Source: Archangium lipolyticum
GTDB lineage: Bacteria; Myxococcota; Myxococcia; Myxococcales; Myxococcaceae
Length of the DNA stretch: 64,000 nucleotides
NCBI RefSeq assembly: GCF_024623785.1
Contig: NZ_JANKBZ010000039.1
Location: 48,305-112,304, forward strand
Direction: 5' to 3'
This document shows positions 8,028-16,339 of this stretch, in pieces (the first letter of the stretch is position 1; each line of letters opens with the position of its first letter). Both the position numbers and the translations under genes were made by a program. The notes under the pieces are model-generated. The model was not told the DNA's origin and did no database searches. It saw only the letters and a list, made by a program, of their open reading frames with translations.

Positions 8028-8420
8028 ATGGCTGAATACGACGATGGTCGAGGCAAGCACTTCACGAAGTGGTTCATCGGCTTGATGCTGGGAATTCCGC
8101 TGCTGTGCGGCGGGTGTGGGGTGCTGGGGTTCCTCTTCCTGCGGAGCGAGAGCCCATACGATCAGGCCGTCGAGCGCGCCACGAACCACGCCAGGGTCAA
8201 CAAGGTCCTTGGCGCGCCGGTGACCGCCGCCTCCCTGTTCTCGGGGCAGATGAACACCACTGGGGATGATGGCCTGGCCACGATGGAGATTGAGCTGTCT
8301 GGGAGCAAGCAGACAGGCACGCTTCACGTCAAGGGTGTGCAGACGAGCGGCTTGTGGGGCTTCAGCACGCTGAAGCTGGTAGCGCGCGATGGGACCGTCA
8401 TCAACCTCCTGGGCTACTGA
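8028..8420 (+). CDS. Coa1/Tim21-like membrane protein
   Basis: The 130 residues form a short cytoplasmic N-terminus, one membrane segment (about 13-40, containing LLCGGCGVLGFLFL) and an extracytoplasmic domain. That domain has the pattern of the cytochrome oxidase assembly factor 1 family. A helix is followed by VNKVLGAPVTA, then ATMEIELSGSKQTGTLHV and LKLVARDGTVINL. Bacterial members are common beside many gene types and their task is not known. The ATG at 8028 is the only sensible start. It is convergent with the HNH nuclease gene; the 291 bases between the two hold no gene I can support. Confidence 0.7.
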   Translation: MAEYDDGRGKHFTKWFIGLMLGIPLLCGGCGVLGFLFLRSESPYDQAVERATNHARVNKVLGAPVTAASLFSGQMNTTGDDGLATMEIELSGSKQTGTLHVKGVQTSGLWGFSTLKLVARDGTVINLLGY

Positions 8421-8711
8421 GGCGCCGCCAGGTCCTTGTAGTGTTCCGCGTCGTGCCTGTCCGTGGAGCACTCACCCGTCGCAAGAGTGCGCTGAGCACT
8501 CACCGGTCCACTGCCCCCATCTTGGATGACGCGGTTTTCACTCCTGGAGGTCAGTGCATTCCCCGCCAACGTGATGGTCGTACGAGCCGAAAACCTCGTC
8601 TTTGTTCTGCAGAATGCAACAAGGGGCCTCACCCAGAATCAGTTCAGAGCACTCAGCGCGGCAGCCAAAAAAACCAGCGCCTGGAGTTGAATGAGCGCGA
8701 ATGGGAGATAC

Positions 8712-9656
8712 TCATCCCACCTGACGGAAACGCGCGTACCGCTCCTCCAAGAACCGCTGTCCTGGCTGCTCCTCTCGATTCCGGGGCAAATGGAGGCTCT
8801 GGCCATGGAAGGCCTTCACCGCGTGCTCCAGCGTCGGACCATCACGAGTCTCGAGCAGCGTCTTGGACAGTTCGATGACCCCATCGGGGCGGATACCCAT
8901 CAAGTCTGTGTCGAACACGCCGTGATGCAGCCGGCACAGCGCCAGTCCGTTCGGCACCACGGGCTCTCCCTTCTCCTCCCGGTCCGGCACGATGTGCGCC
9001 GCGTCCAACAGTTCCGCCCGAGGTAGCCGGCACACCGCGCATCTCGTCTCGTAGGCCCTCAGCACCTCCAGCCTGAACCGGGCCTGGTGCAATCTCCGCT
9101 TCGCCTGGACCGTGACGTACTCGCGGCGGCCGTCGCTGCCCTTCGCATCCGCCACCATCGGCACGCCGAGTTGCCGCACCGCCAGCACCGCATCGTCGGC
9201 CGAGAGCGTGCACTCCATCCGCTCCCGGTCGATTCCCCGGATGTAGATGGGCCAAATGGGTTGGTAGACGCCCACCTCGACCGCGCAGAAGTAGATCAAC
9301 GGCACCGACCACTTCCACGCCCACTCGAGCAACTGATTGTCCCGATTGTCCGGGTCGTCCCCCTGCAGCTTATAGATGAAGACCCCATCATCCTTCTGGG
9401 AGTCCTCGTAGCGCGCGATGCGGCCCCCACGCGGAATGATGGTCTTGATGGAGAGGGGTCCACCTCCTCGCATCTCCTTCGGCCGGAAGATGCCTCTCGC
9501 CTTGGTGGCGAAGTGGAAGTGCTGGCCCTTGAAGTCGAAACCTCGCTGGACGATGTCCCACTCCAACGTGGGCCCGTAACGCGCCACCAGCCGCTCCAAC
9601 ATCTGGAAGGCGGCAGCGCGGACTTCCCAGTCTGGATCAACCGTAGGTAGGGCCAT
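8712..9656 (-). CDS. HNH endonuclease domain protein
   Basis: The 314-residue protein has an N-terminal region of about 190 residues that resembles the specificity part of orphan restriction-like HNH enzymes. The C-terminal HNH nuclease contains zinc-type cysteines C206 and C209 (CAVC), then AAHI with H221, N236 in VPNGLALC, and H244/H245 in LHHGVFD. The PDREEKGEPVVPNG linker is typical of McrA-like and related HNH proteins. No methyltransferase lies next to it, so it may be a modification-dependent or orphan nuclease; that is inference. The ATG at 9656 is the first in frame. Confidence 0.8.
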   Translation of the reverse strand: MALPTVDPDWEVRAAAFQMLERLVARYGPTLEWDIVQRGFDFKGQHFHFATKARGIFRPKEMRGGGPLSIKTIIPRGGRIARYEDSQKDDGVFIYKLQGDDPDNRDNQLLEWAWKWSVPLIYFCAVEVGVYQPIWPIYIRGIDRERMECTLSADDAVLAVRQLGVPMVADAKGSDGRREYVTVQAKRRLHQARFRLEVLRAYETRCAVCRLPRAELLDAAHIVPDREEKGEPVVPNGLALCRLHHGVFDTDLMGIRPDGVIELSKTLLETRDGPTLEHAVKAFHGQSLHLPRNREEQPGQRFLEERYARFRQVG

Positions 9657-9782
9657 CAGGGCCCGACCAGGTTAGCGGGCCCACTCCCATCCCACAACCC
9701 TCTGGGTCCCGACCGTCGCGGGAGACCTGCCCAGGCGCTGAATAGGAGGGGCCTCCGGGCGCGAATTCGAGCAACTGGTCCA

Positions 9783-9836
9783 ATGGTCGGACCAGGGGAC
9801 CCAGGCGATGTGTTGCTCGTTCATGCTCGGACGCAG
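9783..9836 (-). pseudogene. Duplicated 5' fragment of the glycolipid-binding gene
   Basis: Bases 9789-9836 match 3349-3396 at 45 of 48 positions, covering the start codon and first dozen codons of the glycolipid-binding gene (MNELHVAWAPW at one site, MNEQHIAWVPW here). After that the reading frame decays. The fragment sits directly upstream of the papain-fold toxin gene. Confidence 0.7.
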
Positions 9837-9941
9837 GCTGGAGGGCAGTGCGTACTGCTGGCGCTGCTGCCCATACCGGAGAGCAGTCCCGAGAACGAAT
9901 TCGATCCGGTATCATGGCCTGGCAAGAAAGGACTCTTTCCC

Positions 9942-10514
9942 ATGATGCTGCTGCCGCGACTGACCCTCGGCCTGCTCCATCTGATGCTCGCGCTGGGCGT
10001 TGGACAGATTGCTCCCAACTCGGGGCGCATGCAGTCCGACTTTCCGCTGGGCACCCCGCGACTCCTGGTGGGGCAGGTTTTGGCTCACCCAGACACCCTC
10101 AAGATGCAGATTTTCGCGGCACTCGCCAAGGGTGATGTCGAAGCAGCAGTCGCCGCCTACATGGCCAACAAGGGATTGACCGATGCACCACGTTGGTTGC
10201 AGGCGTTCCAGGCCGCCTTCAACGTGGCCAACCGGCAGATGGGGCGTTGCTCCCAGGTGGCCAGGGACATCCACGCGGCACTTACGCGCTTCGGTGGTTC
10301 ACCAGAGTATGTGCGTGTCAGCAGTACGGAAGGAGAATACCTGTCATGGAGTAGCAAACAGATCATGTCAGACAACAACGTTCATTTCGCCGTTCGCTGT
10401 GGTGGACGGATTTATGATGCATTCACGGGCGTCAGTGGAATGCTCGAACAAGAATACATGGCCTCAATCCATGCTCTTGGAAGAGTGAGCCTGGTCGTCA
10501 CGGGGGAGCCATGA
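9942..10514 (+). CDS. Papain-fold toxin-like secreted protein
   Basis: From the ATG at 9942 the product has 190 residues. A hydrophobic N-terminus (about residues 2-24) looks like a signal peptide or membrane anchor. The C-terminal 95 residues carry a papain-like triad. C103 lies in MGRCSQVARDIHAAL, H148 in DNNVHFAVR and D159 in GRIYDAFTG. This order and spacing fit the papain-fold toxin families of polymorphic toxin systems, which act as peptidases or glutamine deamidases. Its stop overlaps the ATG of the next gene (ATGA), the arrangement expected for a toxin with its immunity protein. A longer in-frame start exists but lacks the signal-like start. G+C content is lower than the surroundings. 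Confidence 0.65.
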   Translation: MMLLPRLTLGLLHLMLALGVGQIAPNSGRMQSDFPLGTPRLLVGQVLAHPDTLKMQIFAALAKGDVEAAVAAYMANKGLTDAPRWLQAFQAAFNVANRQMGRCSQVARDIHAALTRFGGSPEYVRVSSTEGEYLSWSSKQIMSDNNVHFAVRCGGRIYDAFTGVSGMLEQEYMASIHALGRVSLVVTGEP

Positions 10515-10888
10515 CGGCCATCCTGCCGCCAGAAGAATGGAGAGGTCACAGCATCTATACCTTGGAAATGCTCATGTTCCTCCGCGAGCAGGTTCACCAA
10601 GGGGTGATGCTCGAAATATTCATCGGGCAAGTGGATGTCATGGCTCTGCACTCCATGATCCTGGGCATCCGGTTCGGCCAGTTTTGCAACCGTATCGACG
10701 ACAAGGACTACAAGGAGTTCGTCGAATGGTTGCGCGACGTGAAGAAAGAGTTCCCCAGTGGAGGTGGCTGGGCAGGGAAGTGTCTGGATGAGTGTCATGG
10801 TGATCACCGGGCGGCGATTGAGAGGTTCCTGGGCTTCGTCGCCGAGTTTGTCGAGCTCAAGAAGAGAGAACGGCAGCCCGGGACATGA
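10511..10888 (+). CDS. Probable immunity protein for the papain-fold toxin
   Basis: This 125-residue soluble protein matches no family I can name with confidence. It is acidic to neutral, mostly helical, and has aromatic-rich turns (MILGIRFGQFCNRIDDKDYKEFVEWLRDVKKEF around residues 49-81). The start codon overlaps the toxin stop as ATGA, so it would be made together with the toxin, and no other gene follows on this strand. The immunity role is inferred from this placement, as in other toxin-immunity pairs. Confidence 0.55.
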   Translation: MTAILPPEEWRGHSIYTLEMLMFLREQVHQGVMLEIFIGQVDVMALHSMILGIRFGQFCNRIDDKDYKEFVEWLRDVKKEFPSGGGWAGKCLDECHGDHRAAIERFLGFVAEFVELKKRERQPGT

Positions 10889-11051
10889 AGCCCGGCTGAG
10901 AGGATGTTGAACTAATGCAGGCAGGTTTCGTCTACCGCGGCACCGTCAGTGCATCCGATGATGCGCAACGGTCGACCTCCTGGTGTGTGTGATCCCAGCA
11001 TGCAGATGGTCGGTGTCCCCCTTCACCAGCCCAGTTCAACACCCTTTGAAC

Positions 11052-11087
11052 AAGAGCGGAGTTCCTTCGCGCACGGGCTCCGCTCTT
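11052..11087. terminator. Bidirectional terminator hairpin
   Basis: AAGAGCGGAG (11052-11061) pairs with CTCCGCTCTT (11078-11087) over ten bases. It lies between the convergent immunity gene and the kinase gene, where a shared terminator is expected; the A and T bases at the stem ends give short U-like tails in both directions. Confidence 0.6.
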
Positions 11088-11110
11088 GCCGCACCAACTA
11101 CGCCTCGGAT

Positions 11111-12934
11111 TCAGTAGGGAAAGCGAGCCCCGGGCCGCTGGACGTACGTGTCCACCATGGGAACATTGAGGACGGCGGCGTCGGGGCTGTGGTCTACCTT
11201 GGTTGGGTCGACCTCGACGCCCCTGATGGGGAATGCCGCGTACGTCTGTACTCCGAACTGCTTCCTGGAGCCCTGGTCCACGGCCGCCGCGCAAATGGGA
11301 GAGGGCACGCGGCCGCGTGTCGGGTAGAGCTGATCGAGGTAGATCCGGTCGAATTGAACGTAGACCCGATCCGGAAACACCTTCGCCTCCCCCTTCACCC
11401 AGTAGGTCCTGTCGTCAGGCAAGATCATCCACCCCTCCACCGGCCCGGTCCGGATGTTGATCGCGGCCGACTCCGTGACACCCGCCAAGGTGGTTGTCAC
11501 CAGTTCGACGTCCGTGAGGGGTCCCTTGAGGTTCATCTTGTCGGCCGTCGCAAGAGCCTCGGGAGGGCAGCGCGCGAGGAGTTCCCCATGGTCGGGCCTA
11601 ACGGGCACTCCCGCACAGGCCAGGAGATTTGCCGAGGCCGCACAGGCTCCAAGCAGCGCACAGATGCCCCCGAAAGGTCTTGGCGGTGCTGAGAACAAGG
11701 AGGAGTCATCGTCAGTCCAGGAAGTGAGCACGGGAGTGTGTCCTTTCTCGGTAGGCGCTGGCATGACCAGCGAGGTGGAAGCCGCGCCGCGACACGCCTC
11801 TTCCATGGCAGACGCGCACACCGCGCGGATGAGCCAACACCCTATCCCGAGCAGAACCAATCCGAGAGCGAGCACTGCCAGCGACCTTTCCCAGGTTGCG
11901 TGATGCGGCGCCTCCTGCTGCCGCTCATCCGTGCGCCCGGCCTCCTCGGGAGCTTCCTGGACCTCGCCAGTTCCAGATAGGAGCAGTTCCTCCTCGCGCC
12001 CGGCGGGAAAGGCATACGGCACTGTCCAGGCTTCCGTAGCCACATCCCTTCGCAGCACTCGCATCAACTCCTCGTGGACAGCCCTGGCACTCAGAGGTCG
12101 CTGCTCTGGATCCTTCGCCAGCAGCCTCATCACCAGCGCGTTCAGGGCTGGTGGCACTCGCGGGTCCAACAGCATGGGTTCCTTGGGCGGAAGGAACTCG
12201 ATGGCGAGCAGCAACTGTGCCGGAGGCAGACGGGGATTGAAGGGATGACAGTCGGTAAGGGCCTCGTAGAGCAGGGCCCCGAAGGCATAGAGGTCAGCCG
12301 AGGGCTTCGCGGGAAGGCGAGCACCGTCCTCCCACTCGCCACTTCGCAGGAAGGCAGCCACCTCCGGGGGCATGTTGTGGAACGTCACCGGCGGCAGAGC
12401 TTGCGTCAGCGTGTAGGCCCCCGGCAGGAACACCGCGCCGAAGTCGATGAGGAAGGGCTTTTCATCGCCATCCCTCACCAGGATGTTGTCGGCCTTGATG
12501 TCTCGGTGGCACACGCCTCGCTCGTGCAGTTCCGCCAGCACCAGGGCCACCTCTCCCAGCACACCCACCAGCCGGCACAACGGAGCGTGCGTCCTCCAGC
12601 GCCATTCGTTGAAGGTGGAGCCGGGAACGTAGTCGGTGACGAAGAAGAAATGGCCCCGCTCCAGGTCCGGCCAGCGGCCCATCTCGTGGACGACCAGCAG
12701 GTTGGGGTGCCGGAAGTGCCCCAGCGAGATCGCCTCACGAAAAGCCCGCTCGTCCTCACGGGCCTCGTCATCATCGCTCGGCGGATGTGCCGCCATCTTG
12801 AGTGTGTAGGGCTGGCCTTCGTGCTCCACCAGGAAGGCGATCGCGAAACCACCCCGGCCCAGGCGACGAACCACCCGGTAGTGCCGAATGGTATCTCCCG
12901 GCTGAAGCAGGTCCGGATGGAAGGGCTTTGTCAT
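11111..12934 (-). CDS. Membrane-anchored serine/threonine protein kinase
   Basis: The 607-residue protein has an N-terminal Hanks kinase domain (about residues 17-295). It shows the glycine loop GRGGFA, the lysine K46 in TLKM, the catalytic HRDIKADN (D145) and DFG at 164-166. The single membrane segment is at about 351-370. A C-terminal domain of about 230 residues contains several cysteines and would lie outside the membrane. The ATG at 12934 overlaps the stop of the upstream DUF2381 gene (ATGA). Such DUF2381-kinase pairs recur in myxobacteria; their ligand and targets are unknown. DUF2381 may supply a periplasmic signal to the kinase, which is inference. Confidence 0.85.
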   Translation of the reverse strand: MTKPFHPDLLQPGDTIRHYRVVRRLGRGGFAIAFLVEHEGQPYTLKMAAHPPSDDDEAREDERAFREAISLGHFRHPNLLVVHEMGRWPDLERGHFFFVTDYVPGSTFNEWRWRTHAPLCRLVGVLGEVALVLAELHERGVCHRDIKADNILVRDGDEKPFLIDFGAVFLPGAYTLTQALPPVTFHNMPPEVAAFLRSGEWEDGARLPAKPSADLYAFGALLYEALTDCHPFNPRLPPAQLLLAIEFLPPKEPMLLDPRVPPALNALVMRLLAKDPEQRPLSARAVHEELMRVLRRDVATEAWTVPYAFPAGREEELLLSGTGEVQEAPEEAGRTDERQQEAPHHATWERSLAVLALGLVLLGIGCWLIRAVCASAMEEACRGAASTSLVMPAPTEKGHTPVLTSWTDDDSSLFSAPPRPFGGICALLGACAASANLLACAGVPVRPDHGELLARCPPEALATADKMNLKGPLTDVELVTTTLAGVTESAAINIRTGPVEGWMILPDDRTYWVKGEAKVFPDRVYVQFDRIYLDQLYPTRGRVPSPICAAAVDQGSRKQFGVQTYAAFPIRGVEVDPTKVDHSPDAAVLNVPMVDTYVQRPGARFPY

Positions 12935-13809
12935 GGCGGCAATCTCACATCCTCCAGACGCAGTGTCCGAGGGCCCGCCTCCTCCAGCGTCAATGCCAGA
13001 CACTGGACCCCCTCCGGAATCCACACGGCGAAAGTGTGGACCTGCCGTTGCTGCCCACCCACGGCCTTCGTCATGAGAGTGGGAGGCGTGAGTTCCACAC
13101 CCGATCGAGCGTCCTTGCACCGTGTCTCCAGTCGATAACGCAGGAGCTGCCAGGGCTTGGAGGTACGTCGAATGGACTTGATGGCCACGGTCACGAACAG
13201 ACGCCGATCCATCCGGAGAAGGGATTCAACCCGGGCCTGGACATCATCCACTCGCGTGAAGATCTGCGCTTCATCGTAGATGACGAGCGCCAGCCTCGGT
13301 TGAGCGCCCGGCTCGTGACTCGCGAGGAGCATCCTCGCCACCGCGTCCACGTCATTTCCCTCCACTGTCTCCGACCCTTGAGCCTGCCCCGGCGCGAGCA
13401 CCACACGCGCTGTCAGGTCCACCTCGTTCCGCCGGGTGACGAGCGCCAGCGTCAGTGTGCGCGTCTCGCCCGCCTCCGTCCTTCCCGTCACCGGCAGCAG
13501 GACGCGCTCCCCGTCCGCCAGGTCGCGCAAGGGAACGACCACCAGCGAACGCGCCCCCACCCGAAGCACCCCGACCCGCTCCTCCACCCCGGGCGGCAGG
13601 AGCACGTGCGGTTCGAGCAGGCCCTCGAAGTCCACCAGCGTGGACAGACCCGCGGCCACGCACAGCACGGGTGATGCCCCTCCCGGCTGTCCCGCGAGGA
13701 GCACGGTCCCCTGCCTCTTCTCCCGCCCGGAGGCCCATGCCTCCCTCGCGGTCACCGTCGTGGACACGAGCAGGACCCAGAGCAGGACAGTCCAGGAACG
13801 AGGACGCAC
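12931..13809 (-). CDS. DUF2381 family secreted protein
   Basis: The 292-residue protein begins with a signal peptide (about residues 1-21, cleavage near the TAREAWA segment). It follows the DUF2381 pattern known from a large myxobacterial paralogous family. The pattern includes the early LCVAAGLSTLVDFE block, the LVVVPLRDLADGERVLLPV block and a long central helix with ASHEPGAQPRLALVIYDE. It probably works in the periplasm or on the surface. It is the first gene of a two-gene operon with the membrane kinase, overlapping it by four bases. No enzymatic motif is evident. Confidence 0.85.
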   Translation of the reverse strand: MRPRSWTVLLWVLLVSTTVTAREAWASGREKRQGTVLLAGQPGGASPVLCVAAGLSTLVDFEGLLEPHVLLPPGVEERVGVLRVGARSLVVVPLRDLADGERVLLPVTGRTEAGETRTLTLALVTRRNEVDLTARVVLAPGQAQGSETVEGNDVDAVARMLLASHEPGAQPRLALVIYDEAQIFTRVDDVQARVESLLRMDRRLFVTVAIKSIRRTSKPWQLLRYRLETRCKDARSGVELTPPTLMTKAVGGQQRQVHTFAVWIPEGVQCLALTLEEAGPRTLRLEDVRLPP

Positions 13810-13942
13810 GGAGCCTCCGTGAAAGGGGCCGCAGGGTAGAGGAGCCCGCCTGCCCGGGCAAGGACTGTTCGACTTCGTGGGTCACCCCCTCACAGGTGAC
13901 TCGAAAAATCACGTCCGGGTCCCTAGAGTCGCTCCCGCACCC

Positions 13943-14443
13943 ATGTACTTCGACCGATTCCTCGAAATGGTGGCCCGCAGTCACTTCCCCAATCCCCCTG
14001 CCTCGCCTCGACAAATCGAAGTGTTCGAGACCCGCATGGGCTGGAAGCTCGATGACGAGCTGCGCGCCTTCTATCTGCGCTTCAATGGCGCCGCCCTCTT
14101 CAAGCGGCCCGACTCGCCCTACCGTCTCCTCTCCCTCTCGGAGATCGTCCGGGCCCGCGTCGCCCTCTTCGGCCACAGCGGGGACACCGATGCCCACGGC
14201 CCGGCTTCCTGGTTCGTCCTCTGCTCCGTCCAGGATGGAGACTATGTCGCCATCGACGTGGGCCGCTCCTCCAACGGCCGCCATCCCATCTTCGACTGTG
14301 TCCACGAGCTACTGCCCGGCTCTCCCGCGAACGCGCGCATCGCCTGGTCCTTCTCCGACTTCCTCGAACGCGCCCTGGAGAGCGATGGCCGCCTCTACTG
14401 GCTGAGCCGCGGCTGGACACTCGGAAAGCCAGACACGCCGTAG
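13943..14443 (+). CDS. SMI1/KNR4 family protein
   Basis: The 166-residue protein has the SMI1/KNR4 (SUKH) fold signature. An N-terminal helix leads to PPASPRQIEVFETRMGWKLDDELRAFYLRFNGA, followed by the LLSLSEIV strand and WFVLCSVQDGDYVAIDV. SUKH proteins often serve as immunity proteins in toxin systems, but in myxobacteria stand-alone copies are frequent and no toxin lies beside this one. The ATG at 13943 gives the standard family length; an earlier in-frame ATG would add unconvincing sequence. It is divergent from the DUF2381 gene. Confidence 0.8.
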   Translation: MYFDRFLEMVARSHFPNPPASPRQIEVFETRMGWKLDDELRAFYLRFNGAALFKRPDSPYRLLSLSEIVRARVALFGHSGDTDAHGPASWFVLCSVQDGDYVAIDVGRSSNGRHPIFDCVHELLPGSPANARIAWSFSDFLERALESDGRLYWLSRGWTLGKPDTP

Positions 14444-14510
14444 GCCCGGGAACCAGCCGAGCACTCAGGGGTGGTCAGACATGACGGCCGAGGTCATATT
14501 CTGCTCACCT

Positions 14511-16289
14511 ATGGCTGAAGTCGACCTGTCCCATCCCCAGAAGCTCTCCCTCAAGGTGTTCCGCGAGGCCGTCGAGACGCGCCTGGAGTCCTGCTCCACC
14601 GACGAGCTGCGCGCCATCCTCCGCACCCTGTCCCACCGCGTCCGGCCCTCCGAGCGTCTGGCCTTCCTCGAAGCGCTCGCGCATCCCCTCCGTGCCGACA
14701 GCGCTCACGAGCCCCTCCACATGGACGCGCTCCTGGAGGACATCACCGAGCTGACCCAGGAGCTCGCCGAGCGCATGGAGAAGGCGGACTCCTGGGACGA
14801 GGACTACGACGAAGAGGACTCGCTCGGGCCCTACGCGGAATTCGTGGCGCCCCTCACCGCCCTCTTCGAGCGGGCGCACGAGGCCTCCGAGCGGGGCCAG
14901 TCCCAGCTCGCCCGCGAGGCCTACCGGGCGCTGTTCTCCCTCATCCAGCGCGAGGACGAATACGGCCGGGGCCCGCGCGCCGAGCACCTCTCCCAGGTGG
15001 ACCTCCCCGAGGCCCGCGCCCGCTACCTCCGTGCCGTCTACCTCACCACCCCGCCCGAGCAGCGCGCTCCCGTGCTCCTGGAGGAGCTGCGCCGCGTCCG
15101 CTCCCTCCTTCTCCAGGAGCCCCGGCCCCGGATGCGCGAGTGGCTCGACATCTCCTCCGAGCCCCTCCCCGACTCCGACGCCTTCCTGCGCGAGTGGGTC
15201 TCCCTCCTCCGCCAGCACGAAGACCCGGACGCCGATGCCTGGTTGCGCGAGGCCATCGGTCTCTCCCAGGGCACGCGCGGCCTGCGCGAGCTCGCCTTCT
15301 CCGAGCCCACCCGCCACCCTCGCGCCTTCGTGGATCTGCTCGCCGCGCTGGAGCGCGAGGGCAAGCCGCGCGAGGTGCTCTCCACCGCCCGCGAGGCCCT
15401 CGACGTCCTGCCCGCGGGCCTCCCCCTGCGCGCCGCCGTCGCCAGCCATCTCGCCTCCTCGGCCGCGCGGCTGAAGCAGCCCGACACCGTGCGCTCCGCT
15501 CGCTGGGAGGCCTTCGTCGCCCAGCCCACCCTCCCGCGCCTGTTGGACTTGAGGGACGCTCACGCCCCCGAGCCCGCGCGCGCCAGCGTCATGCTCCAGG
15601 CCGCACGGCATCTCGAGGGCGTCCTCCACCAGCCCCGCCAGCTCTCGGGCTCCCTGGTGGCGCCGTCCGTTGACGTGGAGGATGACCTCGAGACCCCCGC
15701 GCGCGTCGACCGGCGGCTGCTCGCCCACGCCCTTCTGCTCGCCCATGACTGGGAGGCCGCCCACGCGCTCGCCGCCAGGGACAGCGCGCTCGGGTGGACG
15801 TACGGCGACAATCCGCAGGGCACCGTGGTGCCGTGCTTCCTCGCGCTCCTGTCCGGCCAGCCTCCCGGAAAGCTGCCCCGAAACGTGGCCCGGCTCTGGC
15901 AGTGGGCGCTCGAGACGGGCACCCAGGCCGGGGACTGGTACTCGGGTGACGACCGCCAGGACGCGGCGCTCCAGAAGCGGCTGGAGAAGGCGTATGCCGA
16001 GGCCCTGCCCGAGCTCCTCCTGGAGCCTCCGGAGCAGGAGCGGATGTTGGAGTGGTGCCTGGAGGTGGCCCGCAAGCGCGCCAGCACCATCGTCAGCCGC
16101 AAGCACCGGCGCAGCTACGACAAGGCCGCCGTGCTGCTCACCGCCTGCGCCGAGGTGCTCTGGCTGCGCGGCGAGGAGGGCCGGGGCAACGTGCTGCTCG
16201 CCGGCTTCCGCGAGGGCTTCCGCCGCCACCGCGCCTTCCAGGCCGAGCTGGACGAGGCAGTGGGGCGCTCGTCCCCCCGCCTCCTCTAA
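14511..16289 (+). CDS. Large helical hypothetical protein
   Basis: I do not recognise a family for this 592-residue protein. It is Ala-, Leu- and Arg-rich and almost wholly helical, with repeated helix-turn-helix units of about 35-40 residues that look like degenerate TPR- or HEAT-like repeats. An acidic patch (DSWDEDYDEEDSLG) lies near residues 93-106. No signal peptide or membrane segment is present. It could start 30 bases earlier at 14481; the ATG at 14511 gives a better N-terminus. The adenylate cyclase gene follows 50 bases downstream on the same strand, so co-transcription is possible. Confidence 0.7.
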   Translation: MAEVDLSHPQKLSLKVFREAVETRLESCSTDELRAILRTLSHRVRPSERLAFLEALAHPLRADSAHEPLHMDALLEDITELTQELAERMEKADSWDEDYDEEDSLGPYAEFVAPLTALFERAHEASERGQSQLAREAYRALFSLIQREDEYGRGPRAEHLSQVDLPEARARYLRAVYLTTPPEQRAPVLLEELRRVRSLLLQEPRPRMREWLDISSEPLPDSDAFLREWVSLLRQHEDPDADAWLREAIGLSQGTRGLRELAFSEPTRHPRAFVDLLAALEREGKPREVLSTAREALDVLPAGLPLRAAVASHLASSAARLKQPDTVRSARWEAFVAQPTLPRLLDLRDAHAPEPARASVMLQAARHLEGVLHQPRQLSGSLVAPSVDVEDDLETPARVDRRLLAHALLLAHDWEAAHALAARDSALGWTYGDNPQGTVVPCFLALLSGQPPGKLPRNVARLWQWALETGTQAGDWYSGDDRQDAALQKRLEKAYAEALPELLLEPPEQERMLEWCLEVARKRASTIVSRKHRRSYDKAAVLLTACAEVLWLRGEEGRGNVLLAGFREGFRRHRAFQAELDEAVGRSSPRLL

Positions 16290-16339
16290 ATGGTAACAAG
16301 GTGCCGGTGCGCCTCCTCCTGGCGCTATCCTGTCCTCCA

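Noticed and set aside
8421..8711. Possible short minus-strand gene at about 8414-8632 between the Coa1-like and HNH genes.
   Set aside because: It overlaps the Coa1-like stop, has no ribosome site and no recognisable pattern; it may be debris.
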